Shown: piece after piece, positions 1 through 11,142 of the stretch | Layout of the letters: every line of letters starts with the position of its first letter | Position numbering within the stretch: the first letter of the stretch is position 1 | Assembly (NCBI GenBank): GCA_016801845.1 | Contig: CM028907.1 | Location: 22,632,598-22,696,597 of the forward strand | Direction of reading: 5' to 3' | DNA length: 64,000 nt | From: Polydactylus sextarius | Taxonomy: Eukaryota; Chordata; Actinopteri; Polynemidae | Position numbers and translations under genes: made by a program | Notes under the pieces: model-generated | Database searches by the model: none | What the model saw: the letters and a program-made list of their open reading frames with translations, nothing else | What the model was told of the DNA's origin: nothing

Positions 1-792
1 GCTGTCTTATCCCCAAGTCCCAGAGGATTGTGGCTAAAGGATGAGGTGGTGGTGATGGTTCAAGAAAACAGCACAAAAACATCAACCTGTTAATCATTTA
101 AATGGTCAAAGGTTAACACACACACACACACACATACACACAAAGTATTTTCCTGGGGTAAATCTGGGTGGGAGGTTATGAGGTCAAACTTTCTGTTCCT
201 CAGCAGAAGAGTGAGGTTTAAATTAAATGGAGGATCACACAAACATGGCTGGAAATCCAAACAACAGCTTGTTTGGAGGAGCTCCATCACTTCCTGTTAA
301 CAACACTTCTCTTTAACAGCCCCCTCCCTTGCCCCAGTGTACTGGAGACTAAAGCCAAGCAATGTGTGTGTGTGTGTGTGTGTGAGTGTGTGAGTGTGGG
401 AAACTCCACCGAAGCTCAGCCAACTTGCTAATCCTGTGTGTGTTTCAGTGTGTGATGGTGTAGTAAGGAGGAGGGGGCGTCTCAGTTAGTGAGTCACATG
501 TTTCCTCATTCTGCTCAGCTGCTCACTCGTCCTATCAGGAAGGAAATTCCACCTCTTGCTTGTCCAGACATCATCCTCCTCATCCTCTTCCTCCTCCTGA
601 CCAAACTGGTCACATGACCACAGTTTGTTTTGTTTTGTGAGCAGCCTTCATTTCCCACAGTGCACATAGACCTTTTTGGCTTTTATTTAAAGAAGAGGAA
701 TGTCCTGACCTTCAAATATGGTAGTGAGCTTTGGGTAGTAATTAAATATACGAGATGTGTGGGTACAATAAACAGCATCAAACAAACAAATA
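1..792. other. Non-coding, simple repeats only
   Basis: No convincing exon is visible on either strand. There are two short dinucleotide tracts, AC at about 115-134 and TG at about 363-384, and purine- or pyrimidine-rich stretches such as the CCTC-rich run near 570-598. Short open frames here have no recognisable domain and run through the dinucleotide tracts. It could be a flank of a gene to the left, but the sequence does not show this. Confidence 0.6.
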
Positions 793-824
793 AATTAGTC
801 ATGTGGTTTACCACATGACTAATT
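793..824. repeat. Perfect 14-bp inverted repeat (hairpin)
   Basis: Bases 793-806 are the exact reverse complement of 811-824, separated by a 4-base TTTA loop. As RNA or cruciform DNA this would form a 14-bp stem. Nothing around it identifies a known RNA gene. Confidence 0.85.
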
Positions 825-3189
825 GTTATTGGTTGTTGTAAATCTATCCAAGATCTTTATTTATCAAATGTAATAAAATTAGTGGTGTCCATCTTGAATT
901 TTAAGTTTACCTAAATGAAATTTGCTTATTTGCGTTCTGTTTTCAATGTGTTTAGTATTTCGTAAATTTTGATTTGTGCTCTGCAAGTGTGTTCATGATA
1001 AATGGCAGGATGGACCTGTGGTTATGAGCTACCATTGGATGGTGGGTTTTGAAAGCTGTGAAGCTTTTTATTGACACAGATCTACCATCTTTCAAACTGC
1101 AAAAAGAAGCAAGACCACAATCTGCAACTGGAACCACAAGTTCATATTGAAATGAAATGAGTCTGCAGGCCTGAGGACAAACACAATCATGAAGTTTAGT
1201 TTCATCAACATGTTCCATTTTGTGGGATCATGCAGCTCTGGTCCTCTTTGTCTGAGCAACGTCAGCCATGTTAACGGTCCTCAGCGGAGGCTTCACACAG
1301 AGAGCTGCCATCTGTGGAGAGTAGGAAGCTGCCAAAACAAACACACATTTACCAGAAACACATACAACATGGTCAACAAATGTCTGTATGGACTGAAAAC
1401 TGTCACACATGCAGATAGATGTCAACAAAATGAAATTTCAGTGATCGTTGACTGTCTTCTGACTCTTTATGTGGATATAGTTCTGTTGGCACACATCAAA
1501 CCTAGTGCTTTTTGAATCATCATCATCTCCTTCCTGATTTTGCCATATTGAGGACAAAACAATGTCCCCATCTCCCTTTCCAGCTTATCCGGAGGAGTGG
1601 ACACTGTTGTTTGTATTATGTTGTACAATGAAGTTTATTTGAACCATGCTGAACCCTTATATTTGCCTCTCCACTTTTTATCAACCAGTTGCTTCTCTCA
1701 ACACTTGAGTGACTTAACGTTTCAGAATTTGGTGGTTTCATTGCTGTAGCTTGATGCAGGTTTTATTGACCTTTGTTGTCACAATAGCAGCATTAAAAGC
1801 CAAAATCTGCAGAATGTCCAACTTCTACACCAAGAACCAATCAAAGGGCCAAATCTGGTTCCAGAAACAAAACTTGTGTTGTGTTTCAAATCAAGGCTGG
1901 TACCCAGAATTCTGATGCTGTGAAGGCTTCTGCAGTTGGATCCTTTACAGACCAGGCTATCCCAAGATTCATTGCAGCACATTTGATGTTTTCAATGTAG
2001 ATGTGCAGATAACAGGCAAGAGGGGTAGCATGTAACGTAAATATGTTCTGGATGTAAATTAGGAAATAAAGTGGACGAGGCTGTGGACTAGACCATGTCA
2101 TTTTGTTTGGCTGTAGCCAAAGTCACCAATAGGCCCCCTAAAGGACGAAGCCTTCGAAATGGGACATAGGTATACACTGTTTACGAAGATGGAAGCCCCT
2201 AAAAATTGACTGAATTTCCCCCTAGTGCCTGGTTCAGGTCACAAACCTCACCCCACTCTCAGTGATCATGACATGATTGACAGATAAGATTGAGGTTAAG
2301 ATAAGAACTTTGATCTCAGTGGCTCTACTTCCTCATCATCTCTTCCCAACAGCCATGTGTTTGACCATTCAGGGCATAATTATGTCACTTGAGATTGAGA
2401 CAGTACCAACTCTAATACAGGAGCCAAACCATGTCCCTTAAAATGTGTTTTAAGTATAAACTACAATTGTTGTGTGTGGACACAAGATCCAATGCATGTC
2501 AGACGCCACCCTGCGAAAAACTCTTTAGAGCCAGTCCTTATCCTGTAGTTGTGGATCTGATTTGCCCAATCACTTTATCTACTTTATCTGCCTCATTCGT
2601 TAATGCAATATCCCGTTGACTTTAGTGTACAGCCTGGCATGAAATGTACAGATTTTCAACATACAGGGAGAGTTCTGCAAAGATTGAGGAGCAAAAGACA
2701 AATTGTAAGATAAAAACATCATGCAGTATGTTTGCACAAATGAACTCAAAGCAGCCATGTAGGCTAGGTACACTAAAGTGGAGCAGAGCCAAGTCTGTGT
2801 TTGAGTGTGTGTCTGAAAACACCGTGTTGCAGTGTTTCCAGTGTTGTGCTGTTCCTTCATGCAGCCACATGAGCTGCCCACTGTTTAAAAGTGAGCAGCA
2901 TCAGGCCTCTGAATATCACCTTATCACAGTCTGACAGGACACAGACTCTTCACACACGTGGCTGCAGTGTGTGTGTGTGAGAGAGAGAGAGAGAGACACT
3001 GTGCTGGATCAACAGCTACCCCTGCTGGAAGACAGGGGTCACTACAGGTGGTGTCAGCCCTCAAACTGGCAGAAACATTCAAAGTTAAAACATATTGTAA
3101 CCGAATGGCTGACTCCAAAATGGTTGAAACCAAAACAAAGATTTTTGAATTTGTGTGGTTTTATTGTGAAACTCAGATTACAGAGTGTC
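825..3189. other. Intergenic, no gene recognised
   Basis: About 2.4 kb without a supportable gene. It contains one copy of a dispersed repeat (1928-1990, listed separately), a segment around 2090-2200 that reads like another interspersed repeat, and a GT/GA simple tract at about 2967-2996. Open frames in this stretch are short and have no family resemblance. Confidence 0.55.
1928..1990. repeat. Dispersed repeat, copy A of three
   Basis: The core reads approximately TTGGATCCTTTACAG, then AGGCTATCCCAAGATTCATTGCA. Similar text occurs at 39031-39092 and 41694-41745, both in nid1 introns. The family is not identified. The copies are diverged and have no clear ends. Confidence 0.5.
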
Positions 3190-3990
3190 GCTACTTCATT
3201 CATCATCTGCTCTCAGGGAATCATAATATTTAAAATATTAAACAATATTTACATCACACATTACAGAGCTGTTTATATCTAATTTGGTTCTTACAAACAG
3301 ATGTTACTGAGTTGATGTTAATGAGATCAGATTACATTAGACTGGACAGAAACACATAATACACATAATCTTGATCATGTTCTACAAATCTTCATCTTTG
3401 CCAGCAATGATCAGGCAGTTTGATTGACAGGACAGATGATCATAGGAGCAGAGTTTTTACCACCATTATTATTACAGGGACTGAAGTATGGGTAGAGTTT
3501 CTCAGTGAAGTAGCAGCCAGTAAAGGAGTAGATAAGAGCTGCAGTATCTACGTCATAAAAGCAGACCAGACCCTCCTCATAATCCACAAACACCCCCACC
3601 CTCTCAGGACCAGACTTTAGAGTGAGACGGACTGACGAAGTAGCTTTATAATCATTTCCATTTCTCAACACTATTATCCAGTAACCACTCTGAGGACTCA
3701 CTGAGATTTTTTCCTTCCTGTTGATCGACTCTCCTGGCCACTTCTAAATCCCAGTCAGTCTTTCCTTTAACCTGAACCTCAAAGTAAAATTTTCCTGAAC
3801 AGAAACTCTTCTATTTCCTATTTTCCTAAGACATTAACACAAACAGAAAACCTCTCTGGGTTGTCTGGAAGATTCTTCTTCACATCACCACAGTGAACTT
3901 GCTTTCCATCATCAGACAAGATGAGCCATGGATTTGCTGTGTCAGGATCTAGAGCAGCAATCATTAACTGGTGGCCCGGCAGGCTGTCCA
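3190..3990 (-). pseudogene. Broken PRY-SPRY copy duplicated from the neighbouring TRIM gene
   Basis: Read on the minus strand this encodes most of a B30.2 (PRY-SPRY) domain closely matching the last third of the TRIM gene at 9228-10878. Shared text includes LDPDTAN at the PRY start, KNLPDNP, the VGVFVDYEEGLV strand and YPYFSPCNN near the end. It is not functional as it stands. The PRY part (about 3818-3985) and the SPRY part (3411-3701) lie in different frames, and the stretch between them carries an insertion of about ten bases after VNVLGK plus a further one-base shift before the conserved ARESINR-like segment. RING, B-box and coiled coil are absent. Similarity continues past the stop into the 3' flank (3190-3410 resembles 8895-9227), so this is a DNA-level partial duplication and not a retrocopy. 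Confidence 0.8.
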
Positions 3991-4568
3991 ATCGGCCCAC
4001 GACTGAATTCCAAAATTGTGAGGATTGGAGAGAAAATTTTGTGTGGTCCCCATTATTAGTATGGAGACGAATGGAGCCTTTGGCCTGTTTTCAGGAGCTT
4101 ACTGATTCGTAGCAGTAAGCAGCAAACAGAGTAATACCACTGGAAACCGCCGGGGTAGCGTTGCACAGTATAGCCCAAGTGCGACCAGTGAGAGGAACAT
4201 AGAAGAAATCTCAGAACACATACAGGGACTGTTTGATCTCTGAATCTTCACACACACACACACTGCAGGTCTGCAGAACAACAAGCAACACAGAAGACAA
4301 TCAGTAAAGTCGTCCCACCACATCCATTGAGCACTTTCAGCACAGAGCACATTGTCACAACCTGATAAAATAGATTTAAAAACTGCGTATTGTTCAATTC
4401 ATAGCGAACTGAATTGAGACCACTGTGACGAACGGTTCGATACAGATACACGTATCTGTATCTTTAACATCTTGTATCTTTTTTGTAATTTTAATGTGTA
4501 TTTTACGGTTTGTCTTTCATTTTTGTATGGTGTCCTTGAATCACATTTAAATAAAATGTGTTATTATT
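3991..4568. other. Intergenic, no gene recognised
   Basis: Just past the point where similarity to the TRIM gene ends (about 3955-3990) there is no recognisable coding sequence. A short CA tract lies near 4250-4262. Confidence 0.5.
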
Positions 4569-4930
4569 CCATCCATCCATTTTGTACCCCTTTATCCCAT
4601 ACTCTTCAGGGCTGGAGCCTATCCCAGCTGCTTACGGGCGAAGGCAGGGTACAACCTGGACGGTCGCCAGCTCGTCACAGGGCCACATAGACAAACAACA
4701 CTTATAAACAAACAACCATTTGCACTTACAGGGGTAATTTAGGATGCTCAATTTACCTATCCCGAATGTTGCATGTTTTTGGCGGTGGGGAGAAAACCGG
4801 AACTCCCGGAGGAAACCCACACAGACACAGGGAGAACATGCAAACTCCACGCAGAAAGACCCTGTGCCTGACCCGGGAGACAAACCCAGGACCTTCCTGC
4901 TGTAAGGCAACAGTGCTAACCCCTGTGCCA
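4569..4930. repeat. High-copy fish interspersed repeat
   Basis: The segment starts with CCATCCATCCATTTTGTACC, continues through GGCTGGAGCCTATCCCAGCTG, GGGAGAACATGCAAACTCCA and ACAGTGCTAACCCCTGTGCC, and ends at an ATT run. I recall this consensus as very common in fish genomes. Its class is uncertain to me. No protein is encoded. Confidence 0.7.
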
Positions 4931-5514
4931 TTATTATTATTATTATTTTATCTAATCATATTTCAGCTACCTTGTTTTGTCAGGGTATAAGAAATCTGCC
5001 TTGAGCCTTCAGAATCAACAGTGCTGGTGTCTGCAGCTTAAAATGAACGGCAATGAAAATGTCGCTTTAACCAATCAGACTTCGAGTTGGGGTCAGCAGG
5101 GCCACCTAGCAAGCTTACGATAACATCAGCATTTTCAAGCCTTGTGACTGGACGGTCACAGAGCAAACCAGTCAAGGCTAGCAAATGTCTACAAAAGCAA
5201 GCAGATTTAATTAAGTTTTGATTTATTTTTTTTTTTTTAAACTCACAATAGCTGACAGAATGAAAATGATTTGGTCACGGATGCACTTGCAAAGCCATTT
5301 TCATGATGAACTTGTGGGGGTAGGTGTGTGTACCTTACAATATGTTAAGTGTGAATTTTGTTTTGGCCAGCACACCTTAGGGTATTATAAGGTACAATCA
5401 AAGACTGTTCCCATTAGCTTAGTTGCTCAGGTAAGCAGTTGCACTCAGACACCAAAGGTTGGGATTCGCATCCCAACAGTGATATATTCAAATTCAATAT
5501 ATCAATTTTGCAGA

Positions 5515-5759
5515 GCCAAATGGTATGAAAGTGAAAAGTGAATACTATTACATCACTGAGCACACAACAAAATTAGCCTCTGGATTTAACCCATCACCTA
5601 AGTGAGCAGGGGGCAGCCTGGACAGTGCCCAGGGAGCAGGTGCAGGGACGGTACCTTGCTCAAGGGTGCCTCAGTCGGACCCAGTAGCTGGTGGATTTGA
5701 ACCAGGGACTTTCCGGACCCAAGCCCGCTTCCTTAGCCATTAGGCCACCACTGCCCCCA
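5515..5759 (-). repeat. tRNA-derived SINE
   Basis: On the minus strand the head (5759 down to about 5690) looks like a tRNA with an internal pol III promoter. The box A-like TGGCCTAATGG maps to 5737-5747 and the box B GGTTCAAATCC to 5693-5703. A non-tRNA body of about 175 bp follows, containing the ACCTTGAGCAAGGTACC-type and GGGTTAAATCC-type blocks known from fish SINEs. A body of the same family recurs at 49600-49770. The unrelated body shows this is a mobile element and not a working tRNA gene. It abuts the integrase part of the gypsy remnant. Confidence 0.75.
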
Positions 5760-7420
5760 TGTGCACCATGTGTGTGTATAATTTTTGTGAAATGATGTGT
5801 CGCAACCAATATATTGCTGATACCCTTGGAATCTGGTTCCATGGAGAGAAAATCTATGCAAACCAGCTCCATCGGACCACTGCTTACAATCTGATGCAGG
5901 GGTGAAGCCTTCTTGCATGGAGTTTTGCACATCACACACTGTCCACAGTCTTTAACATACTGTTCAGCAACCACCACCTTCTCTGTAGCAGGTCAGTGGT
6001 CCATTCCACTCCTAGATGACCCATGTCCTCATGTAGGGACTGCAGGATGGTCTCTTGGAACTCAGCAGGTAGTGCAAGCTGTGTTACTAGTTCTCCAGGG
6101 TCTCTTACTCATCCTTTGGAGCAGTCCCTCTTTAAGGACAGCCACCTTCCTTCTTTTATAGCTCCAATCACACTGGATGACATTGTCCTCCTGCTGAGCT
6201 GCTATCAGTTCAGCTTTGGATAGCTGGCTAAAGGAGGTATAGGTCAAGGCAAGCGGGCAAAGCAAAGGCTTTAGGGATACACTCAGGAGAAGCTCCGAGC
6301 TGATCTATGGCTCTGTAGTGTAAGTCCGCTGACAGATGGACTTTACTCTACTCTGAGGTATCACCTTCCATATTCCTTTCTTTGCTTCATCAGGCATATT
6401 TTTGGAAGGTCAGCATCAATGTTGGTCCTTACAAAATCATGTGTTGCTATGGCAACCATCTAGTTGCATTTAGTTTGGCTGTTGTTAGTGTGTAGGTTAG
6501 GAGGTTATTGTCCAATCAGATGGGGAAATCAGCTCTATACAGGTAATGGTGGAATTTATCCACGGCTGCCCACTTTAGTGCCAAAATTCAAGCTGGTGCA
6601 CCAGATAGTGATGTTCAGTAGCACTCACTCTTCTACTGGCAAAAGCCACTGGCCTGGGTCCTTCTGGGTATTCTTTATACAATACAGCACTAAGACCATT
6701 CAAGCTGGTGTCTGTGTGCAAGATATAAGGTTTGTTGGCGTCTACAAAAGCAAGGACTAGCACATTAGTGAGGCACTGAATAATGCAGTGGAAGGCATCA
6801 GTGCAAGCCTCGTCCCATCGATTTTCAAATGGCTCTTACTCTTTGGCTTGCCTCTTGCCTTTCTATGTTGGGGCATACCCCTTGAGGAGCTCAGTGAGGG
6901 GTCTGACCTCAGAGAGTTCGGATCTGTTGGCCGCAGTCAGTTGGTAATGGCCTTCACTTTTGCTGGATCTGTGCCTATGCCTGCTGCAGATACTATGTGA
7001 TCCACATATTTCACCTTGGGTTTGCAAAACTGGCACTTGAGTTTTAGTGCCACCTCTTCAGTTGGTCCAGTACTTTGAGAAGTCACTCTTTGTGTTCCTC
7101 CAAGGTTTGCCAGAGACTATCAAATCATCCAAGTAAACTAACAGCTGGAGCAGGTTCATATCACCTACACCTCTTTCCATCAATCGAGTGATTGCAGCAT
7201 TCTTTTGAATGGATAAAACCCAAGTGGGCAGATGAAGGCTGTTTTTTCTTTATCAGCTTCTGCCATGGCAATCTGGTAATATCCTGTCACCAAACCTAAA
7301 ACCAGGACCCACTGTATGCATCCTACGTTTTCTTCTTGCTCACAGATAACTGGAACTCTGGTTTAAACTGGTTCATCAGCTCTGATGCCTAGAATCTGAG
7401 CTATATCTAACCAGCAGTCT
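5760..7420 (-). mobile_element. Decayed Ty3/gypsy LTR-retrotransposon pol fragment
   Basis: Minus-strand pieces in pol order. A reverse transcriptase part (about 7420-7090) includes a D-x-A-x-G-Y-Y-Q-like strand near 7290-7250 and the catalytic YLDDL box near 7130. An RNase H part (6763-6575) has an HTD motif and an FASR-like strand. An integrase part (about 6265-5765) has the H-x-H and C-x2-C zinc-binding region followed by the start of the core. Frames change repeatedly, for example between the integrase His pair (near 6030) and Cys pair (near 5940). Protease, gag and LTRs are not seen. It is an old inactive fragment, cut on one side by a SINE and on the other by a LINE fragment. Confidence 0.75.
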
Positions 7421-7485
7421 CTCTACAGAGCTTGGCCAGGTGTTTGAAAAGACAGATATTGGCACCCAGGATGACTTGAACTTGG

Positions 7486-8110
7486 TCAGGAGTTCAGAAA
7501 AATGTATTGTGGGGCTTGTCCATGTAATGCTCCAAAAGACAAAACTAAAATTTTAAAATCAATACGAAGTTTGACTGGAAGCCAGTGTAAAGCAGATAAA
7601 ACTGGGGTAATGCGATCACATTTACACGCACCTGTTAAAAGCCTCGCCGCGGCATTCTGAGCAATCTGCAAACGATTTAAAGAACCCTTGTTCATACACA
7701 TAAAAAGAGAGTTGCAATCATCTAAACAAGAGGAGAGTGTCAGAGAATGTCAGAGTTTGAGACAATGGTCTTGAGTTTAGAAATGTTCCTCAAATGAAAA
7801 AAAGCAGTTTTTTACAAGATGCCTTGCATGGCTCTCCAAGGAAATAGACTTATCAAACAACACTCCAAGGTTTATGATGCCCGACTAGACTGTGGAGCAC
7901 AAAGACCAAAGGTGTTGCTTGATCAGAGCAGTTTTCTTGTCAGGGGTGAAAATCAGTGTCTCTGTTTTTAAGTTGATCAGTTGAAGGTAATTGTTAGTTA
8001 ACCACTTTTTAATGGCTGACAAAAAGTCTACCAAATTTAAACTCCAGTTGTGGAAATGATAAATGTAAATGATGGCATCTCCTCCAAGTTTCCAACAGGA
8101 AGATCACGGT
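7486..8110 (-). mobile_element. LINE reverse-transcriptase fragment (CR1/L2-like), broken
   Basis: On the minus strand, 8110 to 7486 reads as the C-terminal half of a non-LTR reverse transcriptase. It shows AIKKWLTNNYLQL, a NLGVLFD strand, an HLRNISKL helix, and RLQIAQNAAARLLTG followed by ALHWLPVK, which is typical of the thumb region of fish LINEs. An in-frame TAG lies near 7890 and a frameshift near 7805. Similar motifs appear in the fragments at 34852-35127 and 57814-58100. Confidence 0.8.
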
Positions 8111-8445
8111 TCTTAATGCTGACTATCATCCCCACTTCAGAGACACTTTGATAAAAAAGCTATATATCTAAGTTATATTTGATGTTATTCTCTTTGATCA
8201 AAAAATTAATAAAACAACTAAATATATAATCCTTTTCATGTAGTGAAGTATCAATAAGAACCAGGACTGATAAATAGTATTGGCATTGGTATCGATAGCA
8301 ATAAAATCCCCATCCCTACTCATCAGTGTTTATAGATATTATGTTAAGTTGTTGCAAGGAATCTTTGTCCCTTTGAGATGCAAATCTAATCATAGTTACA
8401 TACTACTCTATTACTACTCTATATACTACTCACATACTCAACTCC
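8111..8445. other. Non-coding, AT-rich
   Basis: No gene is recognised between the two LINE-derived segments. The sequence is AT-rich and has no clear repeat ends. Confidence 0.4.
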
Positions 8446-8865
8446 ATCCATCCATTTTCAACTGTCTTGGTGGCAGCAGGTTAATAAGGTAGTCCAAATT
8501 TTCCTCTCCCTAGTAAATCCTTGTATCTCTTCTTGGGAATCCAAAATCCTAAGGGGCTCCAAGACTAGATTAAGTATATAATCTCTTCAGTCTGAGTCCA
8601 CCCTGAATTTACCAGTTGGCCTTGTCCTAAGGGGCATCTTGAGCAAATGGTCAAAGGCCATTGTATCTGCAATCTCATTCCTTCTGTCATTACTCAAAGC
8701 TTATGACCATAGGTAAGGGTCAGAATGTAGATGGACTGGTAGATCTTGGAGATGATGGCTCTTGTCCTAGCTTCCTCACACTTGACAGCAAACCACCTCC
8801 GTGTGTGCTGACAGTCACCTCTATTAGTCCTCAAATTCTGAGACTCTACATACAAGTGTAACACC
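8446..8865. repeat. LINE-related non-coding repeat segment
   Basis: It starts with CCATCCATCCATTTTCAAC and GGTGGCAGCAGGTTAATAAG, then runs through GACCATAGGTAAGGGTCAGAATGTAGATGGACTGGTAGAT. This order matches a degenerate fish repeat I associate with LINE-type elements. No open frame is preserved. Confidence 0.6.
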
Positions 8866-9227
8866 TGGAGGGAAGGTATGGGGAGATTTACAGACTTCTG
8901 ATTTATTCATCATCTGCACTGAAAGAATTGTGTTAAATATTATGTTAAATCTTCAACAATATATACATTACACATAATAGAAATTTGAATACATGACTTG
9001 ACTCTTACAAATGTTGTTGCAGTTATCACAGTACATTAGAATTGAATTAACAGAGTTAGAGTTAATTAAACACAAACTTAGATAAGAAACATTTTCTTGC
9101 TTTTATACATGTGACTCCTACTGAGCTCTCCCTGTTCCTATTTTGGTTCTTTACCGATAATAGAAAGGCATCAAAGCAGGAAAAGGTCCAACAAATAAAA
9201 AGATGACATGAAAAATGATCCAATTAA

Positions 9228-10878
9228 TCATGATCCCGCAGTCAGATTGACAGAACAGATGATCAGAGAAGCAGAGTTTTTACCACCATCATTATTACAG
9301 GGACTGAAGTATGGGTAGAGTTTCTCAGTGAAGGAGCAGCCAGTAAAGCAGTAGATAAGAGCTGCAGTATCTACGTCATAAAAGGAGACCAGACCCTCCT
9401 CATAATCCACAAACACCCCCACCTTCTCAGGACCAGACTTCAGAGAGAGGTCAACTGAAGGACCAGCAAGAGCTTTGCACTCATTTCCATTTCTCAACCA
9501 TATTGTCCAGTAACCATTGCGAGGGCTTAGTGTGATTCTTTCCTTCCTGTTGATCGACTCTCTGGCCACTCCTAAAGTCCAATCAGTCTTTCCTTTGACC
9601 TGAACCTCAAAATAAAATTTTCCTGAAAAGAAACTCTGTTTTCCTAAGACATTAACACAACAAGAAAATCTCTTTGGATTGTCTGGAAGATTCTTCTTCA
9701 CATCACCATATTTTACTTGTTTTCCATTGTCAGACAGGATGAGCCAATGATTTGCTGTATCAGGATCCAGAGTCACATCCACTGCATACTGCTGGACCCT
9801 CTTCAACTCAGCCTCAATCATCTTTTTCTTCTGTTTACTGAGCATCTCCTCCAGCTGAGCCAAAGTTCTCACCACAGTCCCCTCATATGATGGAGGACAG
9901 ACTCTGAGCTGTGTCCAGTCCTTGGTGGGTGGAGCAGCTTTCAGGGATGAGAAGCTTTGGAGGAGGTGGAGGTGGTCTTCAGAGTGTGAGAGCTGCTCCA
10001 CCTCAGTGTTTCTCTTTATCAGCTCAGAGATTTCCTGTTCCAGGTTTGTGATGAAGTCTTCAGCCTGCTCCTCTGTGGTTTTGTGTTTCTCTTCGATCTC
10101 CTTTATGAGCTGGTTCAGGCCTCTGTCAACAGACTCCTTCAGAGCAGTGAAGACCTGAACACCTTCTGCTTTCTCTCTGTCTGCAGCATCTTTACTCATC
10201 TTGACTGAGTGTTTGATCTCCTGAATCTTCACTTGTCTCTTCTGGATCATTTGTTGAATTTCAGCCTCTGTCTTCTTCAGCTCTGTCTTCTTTCCTTCAT
10301 ATTCTTCTTTTATAGAAACAAATTCGTGGTTCCTGTGATCTGAAACACAACAGATCATGCAGACATATGTCTGGTCGGTCTTACAGAACAGCTCCAGAAG
10401 TTTATCGTGATTCCTACACATCCTGTCTTCCAGGTTCTCCACAGGGTTGATCAGCTGATGTCTTTTCAGGCCTGACACTCTCAGATGAGGCTCCAGGTGA
10501 GTCTGACAGTAGGAGGTCAGACACCCCAGACAGGACTTCAGGGCCTTCAGTTTGGTTCCAGTGCAGACGTCACAGGGAACTTCTCCTGGTTTGGAAACTT
10601 GTTGCTCTGAGCTGCTGCTGCTGGTTTTCTGTTGAGCTTCATGTCTGAACTGAGCAACCATCTCAGAGATGAATGTATTGATCTTCAACTGAGGTCTTGA
10701 GTAGAAAACCTCTTTACACATTGGACACCGGTTCGGGACATTAGTGTCCCAGTGTTGAGTGATGCAGGTTTTGCAGAAGTTGTGTCCACATGATGTAGAG
10801 ACTGGATCAGTGAACACATCCAGACAGATGGAGCACAGAAACTGATCTTCTGATCAGCAGACAGCTGGCAGCAGACAT
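9228..10878 (-). CDS. TRIM-family E3 ubiquitin ligase (RING, B-box, coiled coil, PRY-SPRY), frame broken at N-terminus
   Basis: One uninterrupted minus-strand frame from about 10853 to the TGA at 9228-9230 carries a complete TRIM layout. The RING has C-x2-C near 10835-10826, CGHNFC and CPMC. A first B-box-like zinc unit (PCDVC) is followed by a B-box with CRNHDKLLELFCK. A long coiled coil lies at about 10340-9800, then PRY (LDPDTANHWLIL) and SPRY (WTLGVARESINR to YPYFSPCNN). Such proteins ubiquitinate targets, often in antiviral signalling, and fish have many lineage-specific copies. The expected start (ATG at 10878, MSAASCLL, preceded by a TAG splice acceptor at 10881) is one base out of frame with the RING. 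A TGA lies upstream in the RING frame, and the next in-frame ATG is inside the RING. It is therefore either a recent pseudogene, a sequencing error, or starts elsewhere. Assigning a particular TRIM number is not justified. Confidence 0.8.
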
Positions 10879-11142
10879 GTCTACACAAAGAGAACAAATG
10901 TGACAATTTGAAAAACCACAAACTTGTTCATTGTTGTTGGTAAGAATAACATCATCATAAATATCCTTTTAATTTTACAGTTTAACATCACTGAACTTAA
11001 CTAAAGTTCATCTGGCGCATATTTACATAAAATCAAAAGAATGTAGAACTGTACATAAAAGGTATTAATTTCCAATCATTATTCTTGAATTGTTCTATGG
11101 TGTATTGAAACATTTAACACTGAGCAAAATTATGTCTCTAGT

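Noticed and set aside
2600..3282. Cluster of overlapping short open frames on both strands
   Set aside because: None has a motif, splice context or similarity, and they overlap one another. This is as expected by chance in this composition.
5690..5759. A functional tRNA gene
   Set aside because: Boxes A and B are present, but the head runs straight into a SINE body that recurs at 49600-49770, and no clean acceptor stem closes.
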